Part shown: piece after piece, positions 8,710 to 17,109 of the stretch
Position numbering within the stretch: position 1 is the first letter of the stretch
Layout of the letters: every line of letters begins with the position of its first letter
Translations under genes and position numbers: made by a program
The notes under the pieces: generated by a model
What the model was told of the DNA's origin: nothing
Database searches by the model: none
Seen by the model: the letters and a program-made list of their open reading frames with translations, nothing else
Source of the DNA: Hydrogenophaga taeniospiralis
GTDB taxonomy: Bacteria > Pseudomonadota > Gammaproteobacteria > Burkholderiales > Burkholderiaceae_C
DNA: 64,000 nt
Direction of reading: 5' to 3'
Assembly (NCBI RefSeq): GCF_020510445.1
Contig: NZ_JAHBAG010000001.1
Location: forward strand, 224,501-288,500

Positions 8710-9676
8710 ATTCGAACTCATCCGCCGGCATTTCCAGCGCCCCGGCGTGGCGCTGCCCGGCAACGTGGCACGGGGCATCGGCGACGACTGCGCGCTGCTG
8801 CAGCCGGCACCCGGCCACCAGCTCGCCGTGTCCACCGACATGCTGGTCGAGGGCCGGCACTTTTTTCCCGACGTGGCGCCCGAAGCGCTGGGCCACAAAG
8901 CACTTGCGGTCAACCTGAGCGATCTCGCCGCCATGGGCGCGCGGCCGCTGGGCTTCACGCTGGCGCTGGCCCTGCCCGCGGCCGACGACGCCTGGCTCAA
9001 CGCCTTCGCCCGGGGCCTGTTCGCGCTGGCCGACGCGCACGCCTGCCCCCTGGTGGGCGGCGACACCACGCGCGGCCCGCTCAACATCTGCATCACGGTG
9101 CTCGGTGAGGTGCGCCCCGACCAGGCGCTGCGGCGCGACGCCGCCCGGGCCGGCGACGACCTCTACCTGAGCGGGCGCACCGGCGAAGCGCGGCTGGCGC
9201 TGGAACTGCTGCTGGGCACCGGCTGGGCCAGCGCGCACACCCCGCCAGACGCCCTGCCCCGGTTGCGCACACGGCTGGAGCGCCCGGTGCCCCGCCTCGC
9301 GCTGGGCCAGGCGCTTGCGGGCCTGGCGCACGCGGCGATCGACCTGAGCGACGGCCTGGCCGGCGATCTGGGCCATGTGCTGCAGGCCAGCGGCGTGGGC
9401 GCCGAGCTGGCACTGGCCGAACTGCCGCTGGCGCCCGACCTGCGGGCCCTGCCCGAAGCCCAGCGGCTGGACTGCCTGCTCAACGGCGGCGACGACTACG
9501 AGCTGTTGTTCAGCGCCCCGCCCGGCGCGCGCGCCGCCATCGAGGCCGCCGCCCGCACCAGCCAGACCCCCGTGCACCGCGTGGGCCGCATCAGCGCCGA
9601 ACCGGGCCTGCGCTGGCTGGACGCCGCCGGCCAGCCGGTGGCGCTGCGTGCGCGCGGCTTCGACCACTTCAAGTGA
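8702..9676 (+). CDS. thiL: Thiamine-monophosphate kinase
   Basis: 324 aa. It phosphorylates thiamine monophosphate to the active cofactor thiamine diphosphate. PurM-like fold signatures: GIGDDCALL (metal/ATP site), STDMLVEGRHF, LSDLAAMGARP, GGDTTRGP, DLSDGLAGDLGH and GGDDYELLF. The ATG at 8702 (MGEFELIRRHF) fits the family N-terminus and overlaps the preceding stop by 8 bp. The thiL-pgpA order is common in proteobacteria. Confidence 0.96.
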   Translation: MGEFELIRRHFQRPGVALPGNVARGIGDDCALLQPAPGHQLAVSTDMLVEGRHFFPDVAPEALGHKALAVNLSDLAAMGARPLGFTLALALPAADDAWLNAFARGLFALADAHACPLVGGDTTRGPLNICITVLGEVRPDQALRRDAARAGDDLYLSGRTGEARLALELLLGTGWASAHTPPDALPRLRTRLERPVPRLALGQALAGLAHAAIDLSDGLAGDLGHVLQASGVGAELALAELPLAPDLRALPEAQRLDCLLNGGDDYELLFSAPPGARAAIEAAARTSQTPVHRVGRISAEPGLRWLDAAGQPVALRARGFDHFK

Positions 9677-9679
9677 GAT

Positions 9680-9775
9680 GAAGCACCCCCGCCGCGCTGC
9701 GCGCGACCCCCTTCAGGGGGCAACGCGATGCGGCCTGGCAAAGCCAGGACCAAAGCGTTCTGGGCGGGCACGGGC
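9680..9775. repeat. GC-rich intergenic hairpin repeat, copy 3
   Basis: Between thiL and pgpA. Modules in order: GCCGCGCTGCGCGCGACC, core CCCCCTTCAGGGGGC, then GCGGCCTGGCAAAGCCAGG, which is itself a small stem. Same order and orientation as copies 4, 6 and 8. Confidence 0.7.
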
Positions 9776-9795
9776 TGCACCGTTTCACACCGCCT

Positions 9796-9801
9796 CATAA
9801 T
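9796..9801 (+). promoter_or_regulatory. -10-like hexamer before pgpA
   Basis: CATAAT (5/6) ends 9 nt before the pgpA ATG; no Shine-Dalgarno is present in the 9-nt gap. Confidence 0.4.
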
Positions 9802-9810
9802 CGATCCACC

Positions 9811-10353
9811 ATGGTTGACACCCCCGATCCGTCCGACCGTTTTGCCGCCAGCGCAGCGCCCATGCTTCGCCCGACCTGGGCCTTTCTGGTCGCCCACCCG
9901 GCCCATTTCATTGCGCTCGGCGCGGGTTCGGGCCTGCCCCGTTTCGCCCCGGGCACGGCGGGCACGCTCTGGGCCTGGGTGGTCTTCCTGCTGCTGCAGC
10001 CCCGGCTGCCCGACCTGGGCTGGGCGCTGCTGATCGGCGTGGGCACGCTGGTGGGCTGGTGGGCCTGCACGGTCACGGCGCGGCACATGCGCATGGCCGA
10101 CTCGGGTCACATCGTGGTCGATGAGATCCTGGCCTTCTGGCTGGTGCTGTGGCTGGTCTCGCCCACCAGCATCTGGGGCCAGCTCTACGCCTTCGTGCTG
10201 TTCCGCCTGTTCGACGCGGTGAAGATCGGGCCCATGGCCTGGGCCGACCGGCGTTTCAAGGGCTTTGGCCCGCGCGGTGGTTTCGGCATCCTGCTCGACG
10301 ACTTCGCCGCGGCCGGCTGCACCCTGCTCGTGATCGCCGCCTGGAGGTATTGA
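9811..10353 (+). CDS. pgpA: Phosphatidylglycerophosphatase A
   Basis: 180 aa integral membrane enzyme removing phosphate from phosphatidylglycerophosphate to give phosphatidylglycerol. Family motifs are FAPGTAGTLWA, the acidic DSGHIVVDEILAFW, FRLFDAVKIGP and PRGGFGILLDD, interspersed with three or four hydrophobic segments. It sits between two copies of the intergenic repeat, downstream of thiL. A CATAAT hexamer lies just before the start, so it may have its own leaderless transcript. Confidence 0.95.
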   Translation: MVDTPDPSDRFAASAAPMLRPTWAFLVAHPAHFIALGAGSGLPRFAPGTAGTLWAWVVFLLLQPRLPDLGWALLIGVGTLVGWWACTVTARHMRMADSGHIVVDEILAFWLVLWLVSPTSIWGQLYAFVLFRLFDAVKIGPMAWADRRFKGFGPRGGFGILLDDFAAAGCTLLVIAAWRY

Positions 10354-10354
10354 G

Positions 10355-10445
10355 CCCACCCCCGTCGCTGGCTCGCTGCGCGTAGCCGCTCCGCCCCTCA
10401 AGGGGCAACACCTGCGGCCTGGCAAAGCCCGTTTCGCGGTGTTCT
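10355..10445. repeat. GC-rich intergenic hairpin repeat, copy 4
   Basis: Between pgpA and pncC. Contains GGCTCGCTGCGCGTAGCC, core CCCCTCAAGGGG, then GCGGCCTGGCAAAGCCCG and GGTGTTCTTG, aligning module by module with copies 3 and 6. Confidence 0.7.
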
Positions 10446-10470
10446 TGACCGATCCCCCTCACTCACAACC

Positions 10471-10965
10471 ATGACCGCCATGAACCTGCCGCCCACCGCC
10501 ACACTGGTTGAACAACTGGCCACCGAACTCAAGGCGCGCGGCCAGTTCCTGGCCACGGCCGAGAGCTGCACCGGCGGCCTGATCGCCAGCGCCTGCACCG
10601 AGCTCAGTGGATCGAGCGACTGGTTCGAGCGCGGCTTCGTCACCTATTCCAACGCCGCCAAGTCCGAGCTGCTGGGCGTGTCCGCCGCGCTGATCGAAGA
10701 ACACGGCGCGGTGAGCGAGGCGGTGGCGCGCGCCATGGCCACCGGGGCGGTGGTCAACGCCCACGCGCACTGGTCGGTGGCGGTCACCGGCATTGCCGGC
10801 CCCACCGGTGGCAGCGCCGACAAACCGGTGGGCACGGTGTGGTTCGGCTGGGCCACGCCCGAGGGCGTGTTCACCGAACACCAGCGCTTCGACGGCGACC
10901 GCGCCGCCGTGCGCCAGGCCACGGTGCGGCACGCGCTGGCCGGGCTGCTGCTCCGCCTGCGCTGA
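10471..10965 (+). CDS. pncC: Nicotinamide-nucleotide amidase (CinA C-terminal domain)
   Basis: 164 aa stand-alone CinA C-terminal domain that deamidates nicotinamide mononucleotide in pyridine-nucleotide recycling. Motifs: ATAESCTGGLIAS (catalytic Ser region), FVTYSNAAKSELLGV, HGAVSEAVARAMA and AVTGIAGPTGGSADKPVGTV. The start at 10471 (MTAMNLPP) could instead be the ATG 9 bp further on; no clear ribosome site decides. The AlkC-like gene starts 17 bp after its stop. Confidence 0.93.
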   Translation: MTAMNLPPTATLVEQLATELKARGQFLATAESCTGGLIASACTELSGSSDWFERGFVTYSNAAKSELLGVSAALIEEHGAVSEAVARAMATGAVVNAHAHWSVAVTGIAGPTGGSADKPVGTVWFGWATPEGVFTEHQRFDGDRAAVRQATVRHALAGLLLRLR

Positions 10966-10982
10966 CGGGAGCGCCCTCAGAC

Positions 10983-12131
10983 ATGGCCGAACCGTTCAAG
11001 AACCTCATCAACCCCCGCACCGTGGCGCACGCGGGCGCCCACCTGCAGCGGGTGTGGCCCGGGTTTCAGCGCCAGCGCTTCGAACAGCAGGCCGGCGACG
11101 GGCTGGAAGCGCTGGAGTTCAAGGCGCGCGCCATGCAGCTGGCCGACGCGCTGGAGGCCACCCTGCCGGGCGACTTTGCCGCCGCCTGCGAGGTGATGGA
11201 AGCCAGCCTGGCGCCGCCGCTGCCGCTGGACGCGCAGGGCGAGCCCATCGCCTTGGCGGCCGACCGACGGGATGAGGGTCTGGCCGGCTGGGTGGTCTGG
11301 TCCATGGGCGAGTTCGTGGCGCGGCGCGGCGTGAACGGCGAGGTGCCGCGCGCGCTGGCCTGCCTGCACGCGCTCACCCAGCGTTTCTCGGCCGAGTTCG
11401 CGATCCGCCCACTGATCCAGCAACACCCCGGCGTGGTGCTGCCCACCCTGGCGCAGTGGGCGCACGACCCGAGTGCGCATGTGCGCCGGCTGGTGAGCGA
11501 GGGTTCGCGCCCGCGCCTGCCCTGGGGCCTGCGGCTGCAAGCCCTGGTGGCCGACCCCGCGCCCACCCTGCCGCTGCTGCGTGTGCTGCAGGACGATGCC
11601 AGCGCCTATGTGCGCCGCAGCGTGGCCAACCACCTGAACGACATCGCCAAGGACCACCCCGAGCTGGTGGCCCGCTGGGTCGGCGAGCACCTGCGCGGCG
11701 CCACGCCGGACCGCACGGCCCTGCTGCGCCACGCCAGCCGCGGCCTGATCAAGCAGGGCCACCCGCCCACGCTGGCCGCCTGGGGCCTCGGGCTGGGTCT
11801 GCAGGGCGAGGCCGGCCTGAGCCTGTCCACCGACCACGCGGCGGTGGGGGAAGACATCGGGCTGCACGTCACGCTGCGCTCCACGGCGCGCACGACCCAG
11901 CCGCTGGTGGTGGACTACGCGGTGCACCACGTGCGCGCCAACGGCGGCACCAGCCCCAAGGTGTTCAAGGGCTGGAAGCTGGCGCTGGGCCCGGGCGAAG
12001 CGCGCAGCCTGGAGAAGCGCCACAGCCTGCGCCCGGTGACCACGCGCACGCTTTACCCGGGCAGTCACCGCATCGATCTGCTGGTCAACGGCCAGACCTG
12101 CGCCAGCGCCCACTTCGAGCTGTTGCCCTGA
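10983..12131 (+). CDS. AlkC-type DNA alkylation repair protein
   Basis: 382 aa. The first ~250 residues form repeated helical HEAT-like units, including HVRRLVSEGSRPRLPWGLRL and YVRRSVANHLNDIAKDHPEL, as in the AlkC/AlkD superfamily of non-base-flipping glycosylases for alkylated bases. The last ~100 residues (from VGEDIGLHVTL to CASAHFELLP) look like a beta-rich Ig-like domain, a mark of AlkC rather than AlkD. The ATG at 10983 follows pncC closely and precedes a hydrolase gene by 17 bp. The activity on 3-methyl bases is inferred from the family. Confidence 0.82.
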   Translation: MAEPFKNLINPRTVAHAGAHLQRVWPGFQRQRFEQQAGDGLEALEFKARAMQLADALEATLPGDFAAACEVMEASLAPPLPLDAQGEPIALAADRRDEGLAGWVVWSMGEFVARRGVNGEVPRALACLHALTQRFSAEFAIRPLIQQHPGVVLPTLAQWAHDPSAHVRRLVSEGSRPRLPWGLRLQALVADPAPTLPLLRVLQDDASAYVRRSVANHLNDIAKDHPELVARWVGEHLRGATPDRTALLRHASRGLIKQGHPPTLAAWGLGLGLQGEAGLSLSTDHAAVGEDIGLHVTLRSTARTTQPLVVDYAVHHVRANGGTSPKVFKGWKLALGPGEARSLEKRHSLRPVTTRTLYPGSHRIDLLVNGQTCASAHFELLP

Positions 12132-12148
12132 TACCCCACGGAGACCCC

Positions 12149-13066
12149 ATGACCGACACACCCTGGTTTGACGGATTCGAGCGGCGCGAGATTCGGCTGG
12201 GCACGGCCGGCGCTCCCCGCCATGTCACGCTGCGCGTGGGTGGCCAGGCGCTGGGCCCGGTGCTGGTGCTGCTGCACGGTTTTCCGCAGACGCACGTGAT
12301 GTGGCAGCGCGTGGCCCAGCGGCTGCGCGGCGCCTACCGGCTCGTCATGCCGGACCTGCGCGGCTACGGCGACTCACCCGCGCCGGCGGACGCGCCGCGC
12401 CACGAACAGGCCAGCAAGCGCGCCATGGCCAGCGACGTGGTGGCGGCACTTGACGCGCTGGGTGTGGACCGGTTTTTCCTCTGCGGCCACGACCGCGGCG
12501 GCCGCGTGGCGCACCGGCTGGCGCTGGACTTTCCGCAACGCGTGCTCAAGCTCGGCGTGATCGACATCGCGCCTACGCTCGACATGTACGCCCGCACCGA
12601 CATGGATTTCGCCCGCGCCTACGACCACTGGTTCCACCTGATCCAGCCCGCTCCCCTGCCCGAGGCCATGATCGGCGGCGCAGCGCTGGCGTACCTGCAC
12701 GCCAAGCTCGGCGGCTGGGGCGCGGGTGGCCTGGGTCACATCGAGCCCGAGGCGCTGGCCGAATACGAACGCTGCTTCTGCCGGCCTGAGGCCATCCACA
12801 GCGCCTGCGAGGACTACCGCGCCAGCGCCGACATCGACCTGGAACACGACCGGCTGGGCCGCGAGCGCGGTGAACAGATCGCCTGCGACACCCTGGTGCT
12901 CTGGGGCGCCAAGGGCGTGGTGCAGCGCTTTTTTGATCCGCTGGCGCTCTGGCAGGCGCGCTGCGCGGCGAGCGTCAGCGGGCAGGCTCTGCCGGCGGGC
13001 CATTTCATTCCCGAAGAGCTGCCCACCGAGACCGCCGCGGCCCTCGCCGGGTTCATGCGGCTCTGA
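12149..13066 (+). CDS. Haloacetate-dehalogenase-like alpha/beta hydrolase
   Basis: 305 aa alpha/beta hydrolase. The oxyanion-hole motif is LLHGFPQTHVMW. The nucleophile elbow is GHDRGGR (Asp115), with Arg116 and Arg119 where fluoroacetate dehalogenases bind the substrate carboxylate. HW (His160-Trp161) in YDHWFHLIQPAPLP matches their halide pocket; Asp139 and His285 complete the triad. IHSACEDYRASADIDLEHD also matches that family. The likely reaction is hydrolysis of a haloacetate, or of an epoxide/ester if specificity has drifted. ACGGAGA lies before the ATG. It ends the apaG-thiL-alkC run. Confidence 0.85.
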   Translation: MTDTPWFDGFERREIRLGTAGAPRHVTLRVGGQALGPVLVLLHGFPQTHVMWQRVAQRLRGAYRLVMPDLRGYGDSPAPADAPRHEQASKRAMASDVVAALDALGVDRFFLCGHDRGGRVAHRLALDFPQRVLKLGVIDIAPTLDMYARTDMDFARAYDHWFHLIQPAPLPEAMIGGAALAYLHAKLGGWGAGGLGHIEPEALAEYERCFCRPEAIHSACEDYRASADIDLEHDRLGRERGEQIACDTLVLWGAKGVVQRFFDPLALWQARCAASVSGQALPAGHFIPEELPTETAAALAGFMRL

Positions 13067-13070
13067 ACGC

Positions 13071-14231
13071 TCAGGTCGGGAGGATGTGCGCGTCCAGCCC
13101 GCGCCGCGGCGCCGGCCCGACCGCTGGCGCGTAGCCCAGGCGCGTCCACATCTGCACCGTCTGGCCCGATGAAGAGGCATCCAGCAGGCGGTGGATCGCC
13201 GCATAGGACCCGGCCTGCTCGGGGTATTCCTGCAGGGCCTGCTGCAAAGGGTGCATGGACAGGCCCGCGGCCGTGGCGGCGAGCTGCGCACGCACGTAGG
13301 CACGGCCCGCGTTCACCTGCGTCGCGCGGTCATTGCCCTGGGTCAGCATCCAGAAAAACGCCGGGGTCGCGGCGATCTTCGCGTTGAAGTCCTCGATCTG
13401 GCGTGTGGTGGCGGCGTCCCCCGGCGCCGGTGCCCGGCTGCGGTCGAACAGGCCCACGGCGCTCAGCGCGCGCACCAGCGGATCGTTGAGCGAGAGGCCA
13501 TCGCGGTGCTCGGCGATCTCCTTCGGCCCGATGCGCAGCACCCGCAGCGATTCGAGCATGGTGCGCGGCGTTTCCAGCTCGATGCGCCAGGCCTCCATGG
13601 CAATGCGGCGGTGCTGCGCCAGCGCCTCGGCCTGCGCCGCCCCCACGAACCCGGCGCGCACCGCATGGGGCGCGAGGCTGGCGGCGATAGCCTGCAGCGC
13701 CGCCGGGTCGGGCTCGCGCGCCTCGTAGGCTTCGCGGTTGGTGTGGCGCTGGAACACCGCCGCAAACAGCGGGTCGGGCTGCAACGAGGCGTCGGGCCGC
13801 AATCGGATGTGGGCCGTGGGTCGAGCGTCCAGCGCCTGCGGGCCGAAGGCGCCCTGCGGGAACAGCGTGATCTCGGCACGCAGACCGCGCTGGCGCGCGG
13901 CCAGATCCAGCAGTTCCAGGAAAGTGCCCTGGCTCATCATCATCTGGCGCGAGAACGGATCGGTCTCGGGCAGCAGGCGGCTGCGGTCGATGAACAAGGT
14001 GATCGCGTCCGGCTCGCGCAGGTCCACCAGCCAGGACTGCAGGTTGTGCGAATGCGGCGCCAGGATGGCGTGGGCCAGCACCCAGCGGCGCGGGTCGGGC
14101 TCGTTGCCCGGCCCCTGCCAGGCGGCGATGGCCTCGGGCGGCAATGCGCTGCTGCAGGCCGCCAGGCCGCCCGCGGTGGCGGCCACCACCACGCCGCCAC
14201 CGGCGATGCGCAAGAAAAGTCGGCGTTGCAT
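13071..14231 (-). CDS. Tat-exported nitroreductase-like protein
   Basis: 386 aa. The N-terminus MQRRLFLRIAGGGVVVAATA is a twin-arginine-like signal, and the following GGLAACSS could be a lipobox, so the protein is probably exported or lipid-anchored. The body has nitroreductase-superfamily traits: LAPHSHNLQSWLVDL (flavin contact region), HTNREAYEAREP and AAGLSMHPLQQALQEYPE. Family members reduce nitro or quinone compounds with FMN; exported versions are of unknown function. It lies convergent with the dehalogenase-like gene (4 bp apart) and 33 bp after the epimerase-like gene on the same strand. Confidence 0.8.
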   Translation of the reverse strand: MQRRLFLRIAGGGVVVAATAGGLAACSSALPPEAIAAWQGPGNEPDPRRWVLAHAILAPHSHNLQSWLVDLREPDAITLFIDRSRLLPETDPFSRQMMMSQGTFLELLDLAARQRGLRAEITLFPQGAFGPQALDARPTAHIRLRPDASLQPDPLFAAVFQRHTNREAYEAREPDPAALQAIAASLAPHAVRAGFVGAAQAEALAQHRRIAMEAWRIELETPRTMLESLRVLRIGPKEIAEHRDGLSLNDPLVRALSAVGLFDRSRAPAPGDAATTRQIEDFNAKIAATPAFFWMLTQGNDRATQVNAGRAYVRAQLAATAAGLSMHPLQQALQEYPEQAGSYAAIHRLLDASSSGQTVQMWTRLGYAPAVGPAPRRGLDAHILPT

Positions 14232-14264
14232 GGCGGGCTCCTGTGGGTGGGCGGTCGCGAGGCA

Positions 14265-15320
14265 TCAGGCCGGCGTGGACACAGTGTGCACCCGGGGCTC
14301 GGCGACCGCGGGCAGCATGCGCAAATCCTGCAGGGTGTGCGCCAACGCCTGCGGCCAAGGCGTGTGGGGTTCGCTGCCGATCAGCGCCAGCAGGCGGCGG
14401 TTGTCCAGCCGGTACGGCCGGTTCCAGAGGTAACGCAGCGCCACCAGCGTGCCCCAGCTCGGCACCAGGGGCCCCAGCAGGGAGAGCAAGGGCCACGGCA
14501 TGCCACCCACGCGCAGCGGCGCGCCCTCGCGCAACCAGCCCTGCTGCCGGGCCAGCGGCTGCAGGGCATCGACCCAGTCCTGACCCGAGAGGTCGTGGCC
14601 ACTGAAATGCAGCGATTCGAACGGTGCCATTGCCGCGCGCACGCCGGCCACCGCCACGAACGTTCGGGCCAGGTCGGGCAGGTAGGCCCAAGGCGTGCGC
14701 ACGTCCAGAGGCCCGGGGAACACCAGCTTGCCGCGCCGCAGGCCGGTGAGCATGGCCAGGTCGAGCCAGGTGCCGCGCCCCTGGCCATAGAAGTTGCCGG
14801 CGCGCACGATCACCGCGCGCAACTGGCCCTGGCGGGTGGCCTGCTCCAGCCGCGCTTCCATGTCGGTGCGGATGCGGCCCATGGCCATGCTGGGACGCTG
14901 CGGGGAGTCTTCAAGCAGCACGGCCGGCATGGCCTCGCCATGGTTGTACACATTGCCGGGCAGCATGATCGTGGCCCCCAGCGCCTGCGCCACCGCCATG
15001 CCGGACCGCAGCAGCGGCCAGGCTTCGCGCGCCCAGGCCTGGCGCGTGTAGTGGTTGGGGTTGAGCGCATGCACCACCACCGAGGCGCCGCCGCCGCGAC
15101 GCACCTGCGCGACCAGCGCCTCGACCGCCTCCGGGGTGTCCAGCGCCTGCGCCAGCCACCTGACGCCGGGCACCTCGGGGGCCATGGCGCCAGGCCGCAT
15201 CTGGGCCAGCACGCGCCAGCCGCCGCGCGCAAACGCCTGGGCCGCGGCCAGGCCGAAGCGGCCACGGCCACCGAGGATCAGCACCGTCTCGGCGGCGTGT
15301 GAAGAAGGCAGATCGTGCAT
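14265..15320 (-). CDS. NAD(P)-dependent epimerase/dehydratase-like protein
   Basis: 351 aa from MHDLPSSHAAE; the frame remains open far upstream through intergenic and antisense sequence, which is rejected. The Rossmann glycine motif is TVLILGGRGRFGLAAAQ, and a VRAGNFYGQG segment lies near residue 170. The C-terminal region resembles extended SDR proteins annotated as NAD-dependent epimerases. The classical YxxxK pair is not obvious, so it may act as a nucleotide-binding redox or sensor protein. It diverges from a LysR regulator across 103 bp, the usual layout of regulator and target. Confidence 0.78.
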   Translation of the reverse strand: MHDLPSSHAAETVLILGGRGRFGLAAAQAFARGGWRVLAQMRPGAMAPEVPGVRWLAQALDTPEAVEALVAQVRRGGGASVVVHALNPNHYTRQAWAREAWPLLRSGMAVAQALGATIMLPGNVYNHGEAMPAVLLEDSPQRPSMAMGRIRTDMEARLEQATRQGQLRAVIVRAGNFYGQGRGTWLDLAMLTGLRRGKLVFPGPLDVRTPWAYLPDLARTFVAVAGVRAAMAPFESLHFSGHDLSGQDWVDALQPLARQQGWLREGAPLRVGGMPWPLLSLLGPLVPSWGTLVALRYLWNRPYRLDNRRLLALIGSEPHTPWPQALAHTLQDLRMLPAVAEPRVHTVSTPA

Positions 15321-15363
15321 GAGAGGACTCCATGGGGCACCGACCACCGGCACCATGGGACCG

Positions 15364-15393
15364 ATTGTGGAAACATCCACCCCCATACACAAT
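15364..15393. promoter_or_regulatory. Candidate LysR operator (ATTGTG-N18-CACAAT)
   Basis: Inverted arms ATTGTG and CACAAT with 18 bp between them, in the 103-bp gap between the divergent epimerase-like and LysR genes. The position fits a LysR-type regulatory site, though the spacing is longer than the usual T-N11-A. Confidence 0.4.
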
Positions 15394-15423
15394 GGCCCGA
15401 AACCGAACACCAGACATACACAT

Positions 15424-16314
15424 ATGCATACCGGAGACTTCAACTGGACCTTGATCCGCTCGTTTCTGGCAGCGCTCGACCACGGCAGCCTGATGGCGGC
15501 CGCGCGCGCCCTGGCCACCAGCCAGCCCACGGTGGGCCGCCACATCGGGGAGCTCGAAACGCAGCTGGGTGTGGTGCTGTTCGAGCGCACCGGCCGCGGC
15601 CTGCTGCCCACCGCCCACGCGCTGCGGCTGGCCGACGCGGCACGCGCCATGTCGGTCGCGGCCGACCAGCTCGCGCGCCAGGCCTCGGGCGCGCAGGCCG
15701 ACCCGCGGGGCTCGGTGCGCATCAGCGCCAGCCAGCCCGTCACCTGCGTGCTGTTGCCGCCGGTGCTGCTGCAGATGCGCCAGGCGCTGCCCGACATCCA
15801 GATCGAGCTGGTGTCGAGCAACGCGGTGAGCAACCTGCTGCAACGCGAGGCCGACATCGCGCTGCGCATGGTGCGACCCGACCAGGGTTCGCTGGTGACC
15901 AGGCGTGTCGGGCAGGTCGCCATCGGCGCCTATGCGCACCGGGACTACCTGCGCCGGTGCGGCACGCCACGGGTGCCCGAGGACCTGCTGACCCACGACC
16001 TGGTCGGCTACGACCGCAACACCGACATCGTGCAGGGCTTCGCCCGCATGGGCTACCCGATCGAGCGCGAACGCTTCGCGGTGCGCACCGACGACCTCAA
16101 CGCCTACCAGGCGGCAGTGGACGCGGGGCTGGGCGTGGGTTTTCTGGCCCGCTACGTGGCCCGCCAGAACCCGGACCTGGTGCCGCTCCTGCCCATGCTG
16201 CCCATACCGCCGCTGCCCGTGTGGCTGGCGGTGCACCGCGAGATCCGCAGCAACCCGCGCATCCGCGCCGTGTGGGACTTCCTCGCGCGGGCCTTGCCGC
16301 AGGCGCTAAGCTGA
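15424..16314 (+). CDS. LysR-family transcriptional regulator
   Basis: 296 aa. Winged helix-turn-helix at residues ~8-65 (NWTLIRSFLAALDHGSLMAA, TSQPTVGRHIGELE, LFERTGRGLLPT), followed by a periplasmic-binding-like effector domain (RGSVRISASQPVTCVLLPP to the C-terminus). It is divergent from the NAD(P)-binding protein gene, which is its likely target, and 32 bp upstream of a glutathione transferase gene on the same strand. The effector is unknown. Confidence 0.93.
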   Translation: MHTGDFNWTLIRSFLAALDHGSLMAAARALATSQPTVGRHIGELETQLGVVLFERTGRGLLPTAHALRLADAARAMSVAADQLARQASGAQADPRGSVRISASQPVTCVLLPPVLLQMRQALPDIQIELVSSNAVSNLLQREADIALRMVRPDQGSLVTRRVGQVAIGAYAHRDYLRRCGTPRVPEDLLTHDLVGYDRNTDIVQGFARMGYPIERERFAVRTDDLNAYQAAVDAGLGVGFLARYVARQNPDLVPLLPMLPIPPLPVWLAVHREIRSNPRIRAVWDFLARALPQALS

Positions 16315-16346
16315 GCGCCGTTGCCCCTCTCACCCAAGGAAATCCG

Positions 16347-17012
16347 ATGCTCACCGTCCACCACCTGAACAACTCGCGCTCGCAGCGCGTGCTCTGGCTG
16401 CTCGAAGAACTGGGCGCGCCCTACGAGATCCAGCGCTACGAGCGCGACCCCGAGACCATGCTGGCGCCCCCCTCGCTGCGCAAGGTGCACCCGCTGGGCA
16501 AATCGCCGGTCGTGACCGACGGCCGGGCCACGCTGGCGGAGTCGGGCGCCATCATCGAGTACCTGGTGGAGACTTATGGCGAGGGCCGCCTCGCGCCCGA
16601 GGCGGGCACGCCCGCGTTTCAGCGCTACCGCTACTGGCTGCACTACGCGGAGGGCTCGCTCATGCCGCCCCTGCTGCTCAAGCTGGTGTTCGACCAGGTG
16701 GAGAAGGCGCCACTGCTGGTGCGCCCGGTGGCCAAGGCGATATCGGCCACGGTCAAGCGCCGCTTCATCACCCCCAACCTCACGCAGCACCTGGATTTCC
16801 TGGAGGCCGAGCTGGCCAGTTCACCCTGGTTCGCCGGGCGCTCGTTCAGCGCGGCCGACGTACAGATGAGCTTTCCGGTGGAGGCCGCGGCCGCGCGCGC
16901 GGGGCTGGACGAGAGCCGTCCCCAGCTGATGGACTGGCTGCGCCGCATCCACGCTCGACCCGCCTACCAGCGCGCCATCGAGCAGGGCGGCCCGTTCGAG
17001 CTGATGGCCTGA
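16347..17012 (+). CDS. Glutathione S-transferase
   Basis: 221 aa. The N-terminal thioredoxin-like domain starts MLTVHHLNNSRSQRVLWLLE, with Ser in the NSRSQR position used to activate glutathione, KSPVVTD (cis-proline) and LAESGAIIEYL (glutathione gamma-glutamyl contact). An all-helical C-terminal domain with FSAADVQMSFPVE follows. AAGGA precedes the ATG. It is probably co-transcribed with the LysR regulator. Substrate unknown. Confidence 0.93.
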   Translation: MLTVHHLNNSRSQRVLWLLEELGAPYEIQRYERDPETMLAPPSLRKVHPLGKSPVVTDGRATLAESGAIIEYLVETYGEGRLAPEAGTPAFQRYRYWLHYAEGSLMPPLLLKLVFDQVEKAPLLVRPVAKAISATVKRRFITPNLTQHLDFLEAELASSPWFAGRSFSAADVQMSFPVEAAAARAGLDESRPQLMDWLRRIHARPAYQRAIEQGGPFELMA

Positions 17013-17061
17013 TCGGCGCCCCTGGAGGGCTTGTTCTGGACTCGTCGAAGGAAGGAGTCGG

Positions 17062-17106
17062 CCCGAGCGGGAGACGGCGGCCATGCGTGCAGCGCCGCCG
17101 CTCGGG
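17062..17106. terminator. Inverted repeat between convergent genes
   Basis: CCCGAGCGG and CCGCTCGGG (9-bp arms, 27-nt loop) lie between the glutathione transferase and the convergent SEC-C gene. No T-run follows, so bidirectional termination is only a suggestion. Confidence 0.3.
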
Positions 17107-17109
17107 GGA

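Noticed and set aside
6454..9096. 880-codon open frame on the minus strand
   Set aside because: It is antisense to the Gcr-type gene and thiL, has low-complexity His/Gln/Arg-rich translation and no family features; long empty frames are expected in such GC-rich DNA.
14265..15923. 552-codon version of the NAD(P)-binding protein
   Set aside because: The N-terminal 200 codons are antisense to the LysR gene; the Rossmann motif starts just after the ATG at 15320.
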